Positions 51,381 through 60,716 of a DNA stretch of 64,000 nucleotides are shown here, piece by piece. The notes under the pieces were generated by a model. The model did no database searches. It had not been told where the DNA came from and saw only the letters and a program-made list of their open reading frames with translations. The stretch's first letter is position 1. Every line of letters starts with the position of its first letter. The translations under genes and the position numbers were made by a program. The stretch spans positions 32,633,061-32,697,060 of the forward strand of contig JANAVB010015600.1 of the NCBI GenBank assembly GCA_029216955.1. Reading direction: 5' to 3'. This DNA is from Iris pallida (lineage: Eukaryota; Streptophyta; Magnoliopsida; Asparagales; Iridaceae).

Positions 51381-51807
51381 CACTACCAAAATTTATCGTT
51401 TTAGCGACGGCCCTATCTGTCGCCAATCCGACGGTAATTACGAATAGCGACCGATAACCGACGAAATTTGGCCAAAAAAATCTGTCGACAATCAGCTCGT
51501 CGCTAGTAAAATTTCGTCGCTAAGTTGTCGTCAAATGACGGAATAGCGACGGATTGTCGACGTCACAATACGAAGCATTAGCGACGCATTTCCGACGGAC
51601 TGTCGTCCATTTCAAATATTAAGTACTAAACTGTGTAGACAATAGCGACGTAAAATTCTATCGAATGGCTAATGTAGTAATCTTGTAATTTAAAGTTGGA
51701 AGAACATGCAAGTAGCCTTATAGTTTCTGCCTCGCCAGTCGAATGGTTTAATTGCCAAGTATCGGAACGAATGGCTCAGAACACAACCCGAGATTCATTC
51801 TAGCATA

Positions 51808-52836
51808 CATTAGTGAGTTCATCTTGATTCTGTTACGTCCTTCAGATACTAGATACGATAAAAACATAGATGATTCACACTAATATATGCTAGAATGAAT
51901 CTTGGCTTGTGTTCTGAGCCATCCGTTCTGATCAATTATCTTTCTTCTCCTCTCCTCCACCATGGCTCTGAACCAATCTGCTCCTCCCTCTACTTCCCTT
52001 CTTTTTATTTGACTCTCTCGGCCACATATGACATCCAGCTCAAGTGTAGAGTCGGGGGAGAAAAAGTGGGCAGAAAGAGGAGGGGGAAGCAGCACAGCCG
52101 GCGACATGACCCAGAGAAAGTACAGAGGTTTTCTTCAACAGATGTAGGAGAACTATAAGGATATATCTTTTCACAATATATCACCTTGTCAAAGACCATT
52201 AATGTGACAACCATGTTACCACGGTGTCGGAAGACTAACATGTCATAATTTTCTAAGCCGTGTGTTTTGACATAATCCTCCAAACTCTTTACTGCTATGT
52301 AATAATGTAAGATTACTACATAGGAGGAAAGAGTTGGAAAGATTATGTCAAAACACACGGCTTAAAAACTTATGACATGTTAGTCTTCCGACACCGCGGT
52401 AACATGATATTCACATGAAGGGTCTTTGACAAGATGACATGTTGTGAAAAGATATATCCTTATAGTTCTCCTACGGCTGTTGAAGAAAACCTCTGTACTT
52501 TCTCCGGGTCATGCCGCCGGCTGTGCTGCTTCCCCCTCCTCTTCCTGTCCACTTCTTCTCTCCCGACTCTACACTTGAGCTGGATGTCATATGTGGCTGA
52601 GAGAGTCAAATAAAAAGAAGAGAAGTAGAGGGAGGAGCAGATTGGTTCAGAGCCGTGGTAGAGGAGAGGAGAAGGAAGATGCTTGATCAGAACGGGTGGC
52701 TCAGAACACAAGCCAAGATTCATTCTAGCATACATTAGTGTGAATCATGTATGTTCTGTACATATGGTGTAGTATATGTTCTTATCGTATCTAGTATCTG
52801 AAGAACGTAGCAGAATCAAGATGAACTCACTAATGT
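51808..52836. repeat. Foldback 1: ~500-bp inverted repeat in CACTA-3
   Basis: The left arm (51808 to about 52303) and right arm (about 52312-52836) are complementary nearly end to end with scattered mismatches and one ~25-bp gap. The centre lies around 52309. Near the centre CCGTGTGTTTTGACATAATC faces GATTATGTCAAAACACACGG. The frames called on either strand here (for example 51895-52158) are mirror images produced by the palindrome. Confidence 0.92.
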
Positions 52837-53068
52837 AATACTAAGACATCATCTACTACTATATAAGATATAGTGATAGGTTGTCGTATCATCATTGCCG
52901 AGGGATGAGGGTCGGAGGACAGTCAACTTTATCTAAGGCTACTTGTATAGTTTCTGCCTCGCCAATCGAATGGCTGCAGGGACTATGTCCTGATCACCAT
53001 GTCGTACCGTAGACTAATACAAATGGAGCTGGAAATATTCGTCGCTAACCGGTCACTAGTCCGTCGGT
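52690..53068. repeat. ~350-bp repeated unit of CACTA-3, copy a
   Basis: Starts GGTGGCTCAGAACACAAGCC and runs through GATAGGTTGTCGTATCATCA, GCCTCGCCAATCGAATGGCT and ATGTCCTGATCACCATGTCG. Its first part is the right arm of foldback 1. Partial copies lie at about 51713-51810, 53333-53480 and 54112-54250. Confidence 0.85.
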
Positions 53069-53490
53069 AACTGAGAATTTTTTTGAAAAAAAATTGCAGC
53101 ACTTTTCCTGTTCACAAAAATATGCATAAACCAAACCAATATATAATGCACACCAATTATCCAACAATCACATAGACCAAATATGCACATACGAATTTAA
53201 TGCACACTAATTATCCAAGAATCATATAGACCAAACCAAATTAATATAAAATAGACATCAATTATCCTGAAGAGTAACCTAATATCCGTCATTATAATTC
53301 AATTTATCTTTTTTCTCCTTTATCTACGGATACATAGTTTCTGCCTCGCCAGTCGAATGGCTGCAGGGACTATGTCCTGATCACCATGTCGTACCGTAGA
53401 TTAATGCAAATGGAGCTGGAGCCAAAATACAGAAACCAAAATACAGAATCAAATCCCTGGGACGGATGGCTCAGAACACAACCCAACCGG

Positions 53491-54114
53491 AGAGGATACT
53501 CTGAGAGATCCATCTGAGTAGGACGTATACTCTGAGAGATCACCTTTATAAGAATGATATGAGTAGTGGGATTGAGTGCTGGAGGGGATATTATCAGAGT
53601 ATACGTCCTACTGAGATGGGTCTCTCACCGTTACTATTTTTTTTCTGACAGCATGGTGGATGTGCTCCGTCAACAGATTCTTGCTCCGAGCCAAAACTTT
53701 GCCCCGGAGCTCAAGTGGACATTCTTCGTGTAGAGCTCGAGTGAGAGGTTCCTGACAGCATGGTGGTCTCCTTTGTTAAAGTATCCGTGCTCGTCCCACA
53801 ACCAATGTGGGATGAGCACGGATACTTTGACAAAGGAAACCACCATGCTGTCAGGAACCTCTCACTCGAGCTCTATACGAAGGATGTCCACTTGAGCTCC
53901 GGGGCAAAGTTTTGGCTCGGAGCAAGAATCTGTTGACGGAGCACATCCACCTTCCTGTCAGAAAAAAATAGTAACGGTGAGAAACCCATTTGAGTAGGAC
54001 GTATACTCTGATAATATCCCCTCCAGCACTCAATCCCACTACTGATATCATGCTTGTAAAGGTGATCTCTCAGAGTATACGTCCTACTCAGATGGATCTC
54101 TCAGAGTATCCTCT
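53491..54114. repeat. Foldback 2: ~310-bp inverted repeat in CACTA-3
   Basis: Arms 53491-53800 and 53806-54114 are almost perfectly complementary with a 5-base loop (ACCAA). The innermost 20 bases (GTATCCGTGCTCGTCCCACA) face their near-exact complement. The outer ends are AGAGGATACTCTGAGAG and its reverse. No coding sense. Confidence 0.95.
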
Positions 54115-54360
54115 AGTGATAGGTTGTCGTATCATCACTGCCGAGGGATGAGGGTCGGAGGACAGTCAACTTTATCTACGGATACATAGTTTCTGCCTCG
54201 CCAATCGAATAGCTGCAGGAACTATGTCCTGATCACCATGTCGTAGTCCAATACAATCCAGAGATTGACACAGTTCTAGTTCATATATGTAGTCCAATAC
54301 AAATAGTCTAATACAAAAATAACTCAATACAAATAGTCCAATAAAAATAAGTACTAATAG

Positions 54361-54633
54361 CTAATGAGAACCACGCTGCTCACACAAACGCTCAGTGATA
54401 CGATCACGCAACCACCTCGAAAAAGCGAGATTTTTGGCGTGAAGAGAGATGTCGTCCCTTGCAAGGACTGCTTGAAGAGAACTCTCGGTCTCACTAGCTA
54501 CCGGTGCTGGATGAATAGAACTCCCGGTCTTACTAGCAACCGGTGCCACTTCCTCCTTAACTGTAGGAGGAGCCACCTCAGCATTCACTGTTTTCCTCAA
54601 ACGACGTGCCGCTCCTCGGGTCATGGGTACCAT
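54361..54633 (-). CDS. Unrecognised 90-codon frame in CACTA-3
   Basis: Reads MVPMTRGAARRLRKTV, then VAPPTVKEEVAPVASKTG with an internal near-repeat (PVASKTGSSIHP / PVASETESSLQA), and ends FSRWLRDRITERLCEQR. The minus orientation agrees with the presumed direction of CACTA-3. It could be an exon of the element's lost gene or a captured piece. No family recognised; coding status is doubtful. Confidence 0.25.
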   Translation of the reverse strand: MVPMTRGAARRLRKTVNAEVAPPTVKEEVAPVASKTGSSIHPAPVASETESSLQAVLARDDISLHAKNLAFSRWLRDRITERLCEQRGSH

Positions 54634-54756
54634 CTGGTAAGATCGATAGTCACAAATAATATAATTATAACATAAGCAAGCTAACTAAAGGAACCATAAT
54701 GTAATTTGAGTACATTTTCGAAAGCCGATAAAGTATAAAAAATTCGATTTTTTGCC

Positions 54757-55125
54757 AAGTGTAAGAACGGATGGCTCAGAACACAACCCAAGATTCATTC
54801 AAGCATACATTAGTGTGAATCATCTATGTTCTGTACATATGGTGTAGTATATGTTCTTATCGTATCTAGTATCTGAAGAATGTAACAGAATCAAGATGAA
54901 CTCATATAATGTAATAATAAGACATCATCTACTACTGTATAAGATATAGTGATAGGTTGTCGTATCATCATTGCCGAGGGATGAGGGTCGGAAGACAGTC
55001 AACTTTATCTACGGCTACATAGTTTCTGCCTCGCCAGTCGAACGGCTGCAGGGACTATGTCCTGATCACCATGTCGTACTGTAGATTAATGCAAATTGAG
55101 CTGGAACTGGAGCCAAAATACAGTA
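54757..55125. repeat. ~350-bp repeated unit of CACTA-3, copy b
   Basis: GTAAGAACGGATGGCTCAGA through to GAGCCAAAATACAG. Close match to copy a, with the whole CATATGGTGTAGTATATGTT segment present. Confidence 0.85.
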
Positions 55126-55228
55126 CTACTTCACCATGTCGTACCATTTTACTCTCTCTCTCTCTCTCCTCCCCCCTCTGGCGCTCTCACTCTCTCCGGC
55201 GCTCTCACACTACTAATTCCTATGTATT

Positions 55229-55626
55229 TTAAGTGTAAGAACGGATGGCTCAGAACACAACCCAAAATTCATTCTAGCATACATTAGTGTGAATCATCTA
55301 TATTCTGTATACATATCGTGTAGTATATGTTCTTATCGTATCTAGTATCTGAAGGATATAACAGAATCAAGATGAACTCACTTAATGTAATACTAAGACA
55401 TCATCTACTACTATATAAGATATAGTGATAGGTTGTCGTATCATCATTGCCGAGGGATGAGGGTCGGAAGACAGTCAACTTTATCTACGGCTACATAGTT
55501 TCTGCCTCGCCAGTCGAATGGCTGCGGGGACTATGTCCTGATCACCATGTCGTACCGTAGATTAATGCAAATAGAGCTGGAAATATCCATCGCTAACCGG
55601 TAACTAGTCCGTCGCTAACTGAGATT
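55229..55626. repeat. ~350-bp repeated unit of CACTA-3, copy c
   Basis: Same order as copies a and b. It ends, like copy a, in a CGTCGCTAACCGGT-type subterminal motif. A CT microsatellite and TCCGGCGCTCTCAC repeat (55150-55210) separate b from c. Confidence 0.85.
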
Positions 55627-55859
55627 GTCACATACACATATGTATATCACAGCTAGATGTGTAGATATATACATCTATACAGAAGCACACAACTGATAGA
55701 ACTCGCACTGTCCTTGAGACAGTAAACATATATATACACCATGAATTCAAACCCCATATTTATATTTACTAATCCAAACACCACCAAACTAATGGAACAC
55801 CCAATATGGATAACACATTATTTAGCCAATATATAAACTCAGATGAATTTGAGAAGCAA

Positions 55860-56590
55860 AGCCACCCGCCGGCCCGGACCAAAGCCCGCCGCCCCAAGCC
55901 CGCCGCCCAGTCCAGTAGTTCGGTTGCATATACATATGAAGAGTGCTTATGGCTGTGCGTCGGTTGCAAATAGCCCCGACGCTTCCACCCCAAGCCAGCC
56001 GGCCAGCCCCCGACGCCGCCGCCCCAAGCCCACCGTCCAGCCCCCGACCCAAGCCAGCCGCCCAGCCACCGACGCCCCAAGCCCACCGCCCAGCCCCCGA
56101 CCCAAGCCAGCCGCCCAGCCCTCGACGCCCCAACTCCAAGCCCGCCGTCCAGATCCCGACGCCCCCGCCCCAAGCCCACCGCCCAGACCCCGCCCCAAGC
56201 CAGCCGCCCAGCCCCCGACGCCCCAACCCCAAGCCCGCCTCCCAGACCCCGACGCCCCCACCCCAAGCCCACCGCCCAGACCCCGCCCCAAGCCAGCCGC
56301 TCAGCCCCCGATGCCGCCGCCCCAAGCCCACCGTCCAGCCCCCGAACCAAGCCAGCCGCCCAGCCACCGACGTCCCAGCCCCAAGCTCGCCTTCCAGACC
56401 CTGACGCCCCAGCCCCAAGCCCACCGCCCAGCCCCCGACCCAAGCCAGCTGCCTAGCCCCCGACGCCCCCGCCCCAAGCCAGCCGCCCAGCCCCCGACGC
56501 CGCCGCCCCAAGCCCACCGCCCAGCCCCTGACCCAAGCCAGCAGTCCAGCCCCCGACGCCACAACCCCAAGCCCGCCTCCCAGACCCCGA
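55860..56590. repeat. Proline-codon minisatellite in CACTA-3
   Basis: GC-rich degenerate repeats built from CCAAGCCCACCGCCCAGCC, CCCGACCCAAGCCAG and CCCGACGCCCC. Open frames run right through on both strands (Pro/Ala/Ser-rich on plus, 55843-56814; Gly/Trp/Ala-rich on minus, 55822-56676) because the repeats contain few stop codons. I treat these frames as by-products of composition rather than proven genes. Confidence 0.85.
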
Positions 56591-56705
56591 GAGAGAGAAA
56601 GAGAGATCGAGAGAGTGAGAGAGAGGGGGTTACCTTCGGGAGAGAGAGAGAGAGAAGAGGACGTCGACGACGACACCGACGCCGATCACCGAAGCCGACA
56701 CCGGC

Positions 56706-56737
<32 letters not shown>

Positions 56738-56760
56738 TGAATTTGGGGGAAATCCGAAAA
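56590..56760. repeat. GA-rich tract at the 5' side of CACTA-3
   Basis: Several GAGA runs with an interspersed CGACGACGACACCGACG segment. On the minus strand this is a CT-rich leader, with a TATATA motif at about 56794-56801 upstream. Confidence 0.7.
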
Positions 56761-57144
56761 GTTTCCCCCGTCGTTTCATTTAAAGTCTGGTACGTATATA
56801 TAGCGAAGGACTAGCGACGGAAGAAAACCCGTCGCCACGTAGTCGCCCTGTTTGATACGTGCCGACTGAATATCCGTCGCTACGTAGTCGAAGATATGTC
56901 CCGCCAATTCTCTACACAATTCCCGTCAAATAATCGACTACGTAGCGACGACTGGAGATCCGTCGCTATAATTTCGACAGTCTAGCGACGGATGTGCGAC
57001 CTTTCCTCCCCCTAAAATTAAAATAAAATGGCAAAGGCATGTAGTCGGTAATCAGTCGCTGAGCGGCCACGAAGCCGTCGCTATCACCGACAAAAAAATT
57101 CCGTCGCTAAATATCCGTCGCTAATTGAGTGTATTTTGGTAGTG

Positions 57145-57665
57145 CACCCCCTAGCAGTCCTACATTGAATTAGGACTGCCAGGGGTGTATTTGTAAGTCT
57201 CTGTAATTTAGCATAGAGCACAGAGAATGGTCATTCTCTCCGTGTGAATTAACACGAAGAATGGTAATTCACCTACGTTTTAACACTGGAAATAGTCATT
57301 CTCCGTGTAAATTAAGACGGAGAATGGTCATTCCGGTGCATTTTATGGTCAGTTGAAACTTTGGAGCGCCATAACTTTTGACTGGGAGGTCGAAACGAGG
57401 CCCAGTTTGTCGCAAAATGAGCGTATCTTTGAGAAGCCTGAGATTAATCGTCTTACAGTTAGACGGCCTTCCGAAATTTTAGAATCGCAAAAAAATGATG
57501 TTTGGACCTCCGTTTTAGCACTTTTTGTCGAAATTTTAGACTCGCAAAAAAAACATATGTAGGACTGTCAGGCCCCTGGCAGTCCTACATATGTGAAGGA
57601 CTGCCACCTCTCTGGCAGTCCTAATCTATGATCGGGACTGCCAGAGAGGTGGACAGTCCTCTGTG
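57145..57665. repeat. Palindromic repeat region, continuation after CACTA-3
   Basis: CAC target copy, then the rest of the third ~240-bp unit with AGGACTGCC and GGAGAATGGTCATTCTCC palindromes. A block at 57545-57660 has four further AGGACTGCCA half-sites. The frame at 57353-57562 is unremarkable. Confidence 0.8.
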
Positions 57666-57724
57666 TCACAACCCGATTTTTTTCATCCGATGAAAAGTTA
57701 AAATTTAGTTACCAAGAGGACTTC

Positions 57725-58260
57725 TGATGCATCAAAGTGTTCTTCGGACGTGGCGGAAAGAGAGTATACAACATTTGATGATCCCGGTTGTTCCATGTTC
57801 AATATTTGTCTACATTAAACACATAATTCAACTTTTTATATGTGAAATTCATGTTTAAAACATTAAACATATATTAATTCGATGACTTACTAATAAATGA
57901 GAGAAGTCAATGACCTATAGTTGAGGAAAAATTTTGGGATAAAAATCAATGACCTAGAGTTGAGAGAAAAATTTAAAAAAAAATGTAGGTTGGGGAAAAA
58001 CTTGGGGTTAAATTCTTTGACCTAGAGTTGAGGGAGAGAAGAAAAGAGTTGAGGGAGAAAAGAAAAGAGTAGAGGGAGAGAGAAAAAGAAAACAAAAGTT
58101 GGTATTTATACCTTTGCTTGGGCTAGCCCCAAGTAAAAAAAATTAATGGCAAACTTGTAATATTTTGAAACATTTTTGGGCTAGCCCCTAGCAAAAAGGG
58201 TGGTGTCCTTAGAAAAAATCTAGTTTTGCCACATAAACAAAATATTGTCTTATGGCTTAT
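57725..58260. repeat. Dispersed segment, copy 2
   Basis: Partner of 48513-48960. It starts at AAGTGTTCTTCGGACGTGGC and shares the GAGGGAGAGAAGAAAAGAG tract and GCTTGGGCTAGCCCCAAGT. It is longer through an extra AT-rich part at 57830-57990. It ends about 400 bp before the candidate host gene. Confidence 0.65.
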
Positions 58261-58599
58261 ACCACATAGGAGCTACCTAAGACTCACAACACATAACAAG
58301 ACAGTAGAGTTGGAGATGCTCTAATGGGACCACGAAATCTGCCCCCAACCCACAAAAGAGACTTTCTCAGTCACACGCTTTGCACATACATAGTACTCGG
58401 ATCAGAAAATCCCTTCCCCCATCTCCGTCTGTCGCTGTGTTTCTCATCTTTGTTTCTGTGCATTAGTTCATCCACTGAATTGACATCCAACACCTCCAAT
58501 AAATGCAAAGCAAGCATTAATTGATTCAAAGTCTACATTACTCACTCCTCTCCACGTGCCATAATATCGCTCTCCCCATATCCACACCACTCATTAGTC

Positions 58600-58664
58600 T
58601 CCCGCTCCTATTTATTCTCCACCGCTCTCCTCTCTCACCAAAATTCAAATCCTAAAATTCTACA
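58600..58664 (+). promoter_or_regulatory. Putative core promoter and leader of the 58665 gene
   Basis: TATTTATTC at 58611-58619 is followed by a CT-rich leader and AATTCAAATCCTAAAATTCT before the ATG at 58665. The leader would be short, about 20-30 bases. Confidence 0.4.
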
Positions 58665-59348
58665 ATGACGGCCGACATCGCCTCTCAATTATTCTGCGAC
58701 GAGGCCGAAGCCAGGAGCCGGGACCTAGCCACACGCGACCTCCTCGGATTACGTGCGCCGTCTCGGCAGCTGCCGACGCAACCAACCAAGGAGGACTTGC
58801 ACCTCGACGTCCTCCTCCGCGTCCCGCATGGCTGGGAGAGACGCATATATGTGCAGTCAGGAGAGGTTTACATAAAGAAAAGCAGTCCGGATCGCATCGT
58901 CCACGACCTCAACCTCCCCCCTCCACCGCCCGTTCTCGATCAGAACCTCCTCCTCCTGCCGCGGTCTGATCACCACCAGTGCACGCTCGAGAAGGTGAGG
59001 TCCGCGCTGGAGAGGGCCGGCCGCCGCAAGACGTCGAGAAGCAGGAGGTCGACGCCGGTCGACGGCTCTCCATCGACTTCGTCGTCCACGTCTGCGTCGT
59101 CGTCATCATCTAAGAGGAGGGCTGAGGAGGAGGCGGCGACTAGAGACGGACCGGATCCGTCGGCCGGGAGCCTGGCAGCCGCCGGATGCTCCAAGTGTTT
59201 GACGTACGTGATGGTATCGAGCTCGAACCCGAGGTGCCCCAGGTGCGACTCGCACGTGCCGGTCCCGCCGGCGATGGTGAAGAAGCCGAGGATGGAGTAC
59301 ATGAATACGACTGATATGAAGTTGAGCTCCCCCGGGAACTTGTATTAA
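58665..59348 (+). CDS. EAR-motif protein with C-terminal CxxC-CxxC motif (putative plant transcriptional regulator)
   Basis: Single-exon frame of 227 residues, GC-rich with many C/G-ending codons, unlike the AT-rich surroundings. Visible parts: a WW-like segment at 56-70 (GWERRIYVQSGEVYI), an EAR-type repression motif at 81-86 (DLNLPP), a helix-like TLEKVRSALERA at 107-118, a Ser-rich linker at 128-149, a basic patch at 150-152 (KRR), and CSKC...CPRC at 175-194, a probable zinc-binding pair. This layout recalls small plant proteins related to the GLABRA2-interacting repressors (GIR1/2) and their longer relatives with the same CxxC...NPRCPRC end. If so it would act in the nucleus as a co-repressor adaptor. 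No signal peptide or membrane segment. The start at 58665 is the first ATG after the leader. Family placement is by motif only; that it is a real gene is more certain than its function. Confidence 0.75.
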   Translation: MTADIASQLFCDEAEARSRDLATRDLLGLRAPSRQLPTQPTKEDLHLDVLLRVPHGWERRIYVQSGEVYIKKSSPDRIVHDLNLPPPPPVLDQNLLLLPRSDHHQCTLEKVRSALERAGRRKTSRSRRSTPVDGSPSTSSSTSASSSSSKRRAEEEAATRDGPDPSAGSLAAAGCSKCLTYVMVSSSNPRCPRCDSHVPVPPAMVKKPRMEYMNTTDMKLSSPGNLY

Positions 59349-59739
59349 TTAATTTGTAGTGATTATGAAAGAATTTTATTTTATTTTTCTTTCATATATA
59401 GTGGGCTATATTGTTATATTAGGAGACATGTTACAATTTTCTCTTGTACTTTTATATAATAGTAAAAGTTATTAAAAACACTCATATACTATCTGGCAGA
59501 ATTTTCATATTTCAACATTATCCTTTCCAATATTATGTTTATTAAAATATGCTTAAATTAAGTAAAACTAAATATGTTAATATCTTTTCACTAACATAAT
59601 TACTAACCATTAATAGTTACACATTTTCAACTACAATAAATGTTTGCCATAAAATATATATTTAACTGTATATTATTTTGAAATGGATTGGTCACCAAGT
59701 AATATTTAAAATGTGAAAAATAAAACACAAAAAAAAGAC
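59349..59739. other. AT-rich 3' flank of the 58665 gene
   Basis: Likely 3' untranslated region and downstream sequence, with T-rich runs and TTTATATAATAGTAAAAG. No further gene seen. Confidence 0.4.
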
Positions 59740-59876
59740 GTGTAAAATATTTTTTTTTTTGGAATCAGGTAAATTATTTATGGATTCGCTCCCATTGGGA
59801 TTCGAACTCCTGACCACTCGGGCCGCATGCATCACTCTTAACCACTAGGCTAGAGGTCATCTGCTGTGTAAAATAT
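59740..59876 (-). mobile_element. Short tRNA-derived SINE with target-site duplication
   Basis: On the minus strand the body (59751-59865, about 115 bp) starts AGCAGATGACCTCTAGCC. It contains a Pol III A box (TAGCCTAGTGGTTAAGAG) and B box (GAGTTCGAATCCC), then a short 3' part ending in ten A residues. The 11-bp duplication GTGTAAAATAT flanks it (59740-59750 and 59866-59876). No coding capacity; it would be copied by a LINE-encoded reverse transcriptase. Confidence 0.88.
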
Positions 59877-59887
59877 ATATATATATA

Positions 59888-59930
<43 letters not shown>
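59874..59930. repeat. AT microsatellite next to the SINE
   Basis: Two (AT)n runs with a TTTT interruption, adjoining the right target duplication. Confidence 0.9.
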
Positions 59931-59933
<3 letters not shown>

Positions 59934-60044
59934 AAAATGTAATTTTATTGAAGCATTAAACTGTATACTGTTACATACTTAAAAAAAGAAAACAAAAGAA
60001 AATGCCACATGAAATATAGAGTGTGCTCACAACTCAACATCGCG

Positions 60045-60200
60045 ACCAGCCCCCCAAAAATCTTGTGGTTTCTTTCGCACTAGACATGCCAAACAACAGC
60101 TAGTAGGCAAATTCGTTCCTTTCGAAGAACACTAGCGCCTCGAGACCTGAAAAGATTTAGCTCAATACGAGTATCCAGAAGGTCACACCTTGACAAGCCC
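60045..60200 (-). pseudogene. LINE ORF2 C-terminal remnant
   Basis: Minus-strand frame reading CDLLDTRIELNLF, RGASVLRKERICLLAVVWHV, a TAG, then CERNHKIFGG. The pattern L-L-A-x-x-W-x-x-W-x-E-R-N-x-x-I-F marks the end of plant L1-type LINE reverse transcriptase ORFs (after the zf-RVT region). The TAG replaces the second tryptophan. Only this last piece is recognisable. Confidence 0.6.
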
Positions 60201-60215
60201 TACTAAATCCTTTTG

Positions 60216-60716
60216 AGTGCCATATGCTCCAAATGCTCCAAGTGAAACGACATTAGAAGAACAAATGCGCATGAGATTCATTACCTTCTTAACATAAGGC
60301 TAGGTATCTGAATGCCAAACCGAGTGAGTCTATCCAAAGTAAGCAATATGTTGTGAAGAACTTTGTATAAGCATAGTCTCATTTTACTGCTACACCCTTA
60401 ATCCACATGAATTCAAACCACTACGAAGAGGATGTCGCGGTCGAAAATGTTCATAGACAACTTTGAAAGGAGAACTCCGCCTACATGTCGGTTGTCAATT
60501 GGGTCCCCTCTACCCATGTGGGGTAAGATGGAGAGGAGAGCCAATTGTCAATTGTCATGTAGGCAGTTGTAAATGAATTGTAATTCAATTGGTTGAAAAA
60601 CTTAGTAATTTTGTTACAAATAACTCTAGACACCTTGTTTTAGGATCTGACGTTGGTTGAGGATACCTTTGAAGGTCACAAAGAAGTTGTTGCCTATGGT
60701 TTGCAGCCAAAAGTTA
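60216..60716. other. Unassigned intergenic sequence
   Basis: No gene or clear repeat boundary seen. It may be further LINE remnant upstream of the recognisable end, plus a GGTCCCCTCTACCCATGTGG-containing segment. Confidence 0.35.

Larger units (their letters stand above)
51381..57144 (-). mobile_element. Non-autonomous CACTA transposon CACTA-3
   Basis: 5764 bp with 12-base perfect terminal inverted repeats (CACTACCAAAAT), a 3-bp target duplication CAC and AGCGACGG/CCGTCGCTA subterminal repeats at both ends (51395-51665 and 56800-57125). The orientation is taken as minus because the right end carries a leader-like purine tract and proline-codon minisatellite, as a CACTA 5' end might. No transposase domain is seen. 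It shares end sequence with CACTA-2. Confidence 0.9.

Noticed and set aside
51895..52158. Frames in foldback 1 on both strands as genes.
   Set aside because: They mirror each other because the sequence is an inverted repeat; no recognised domain.
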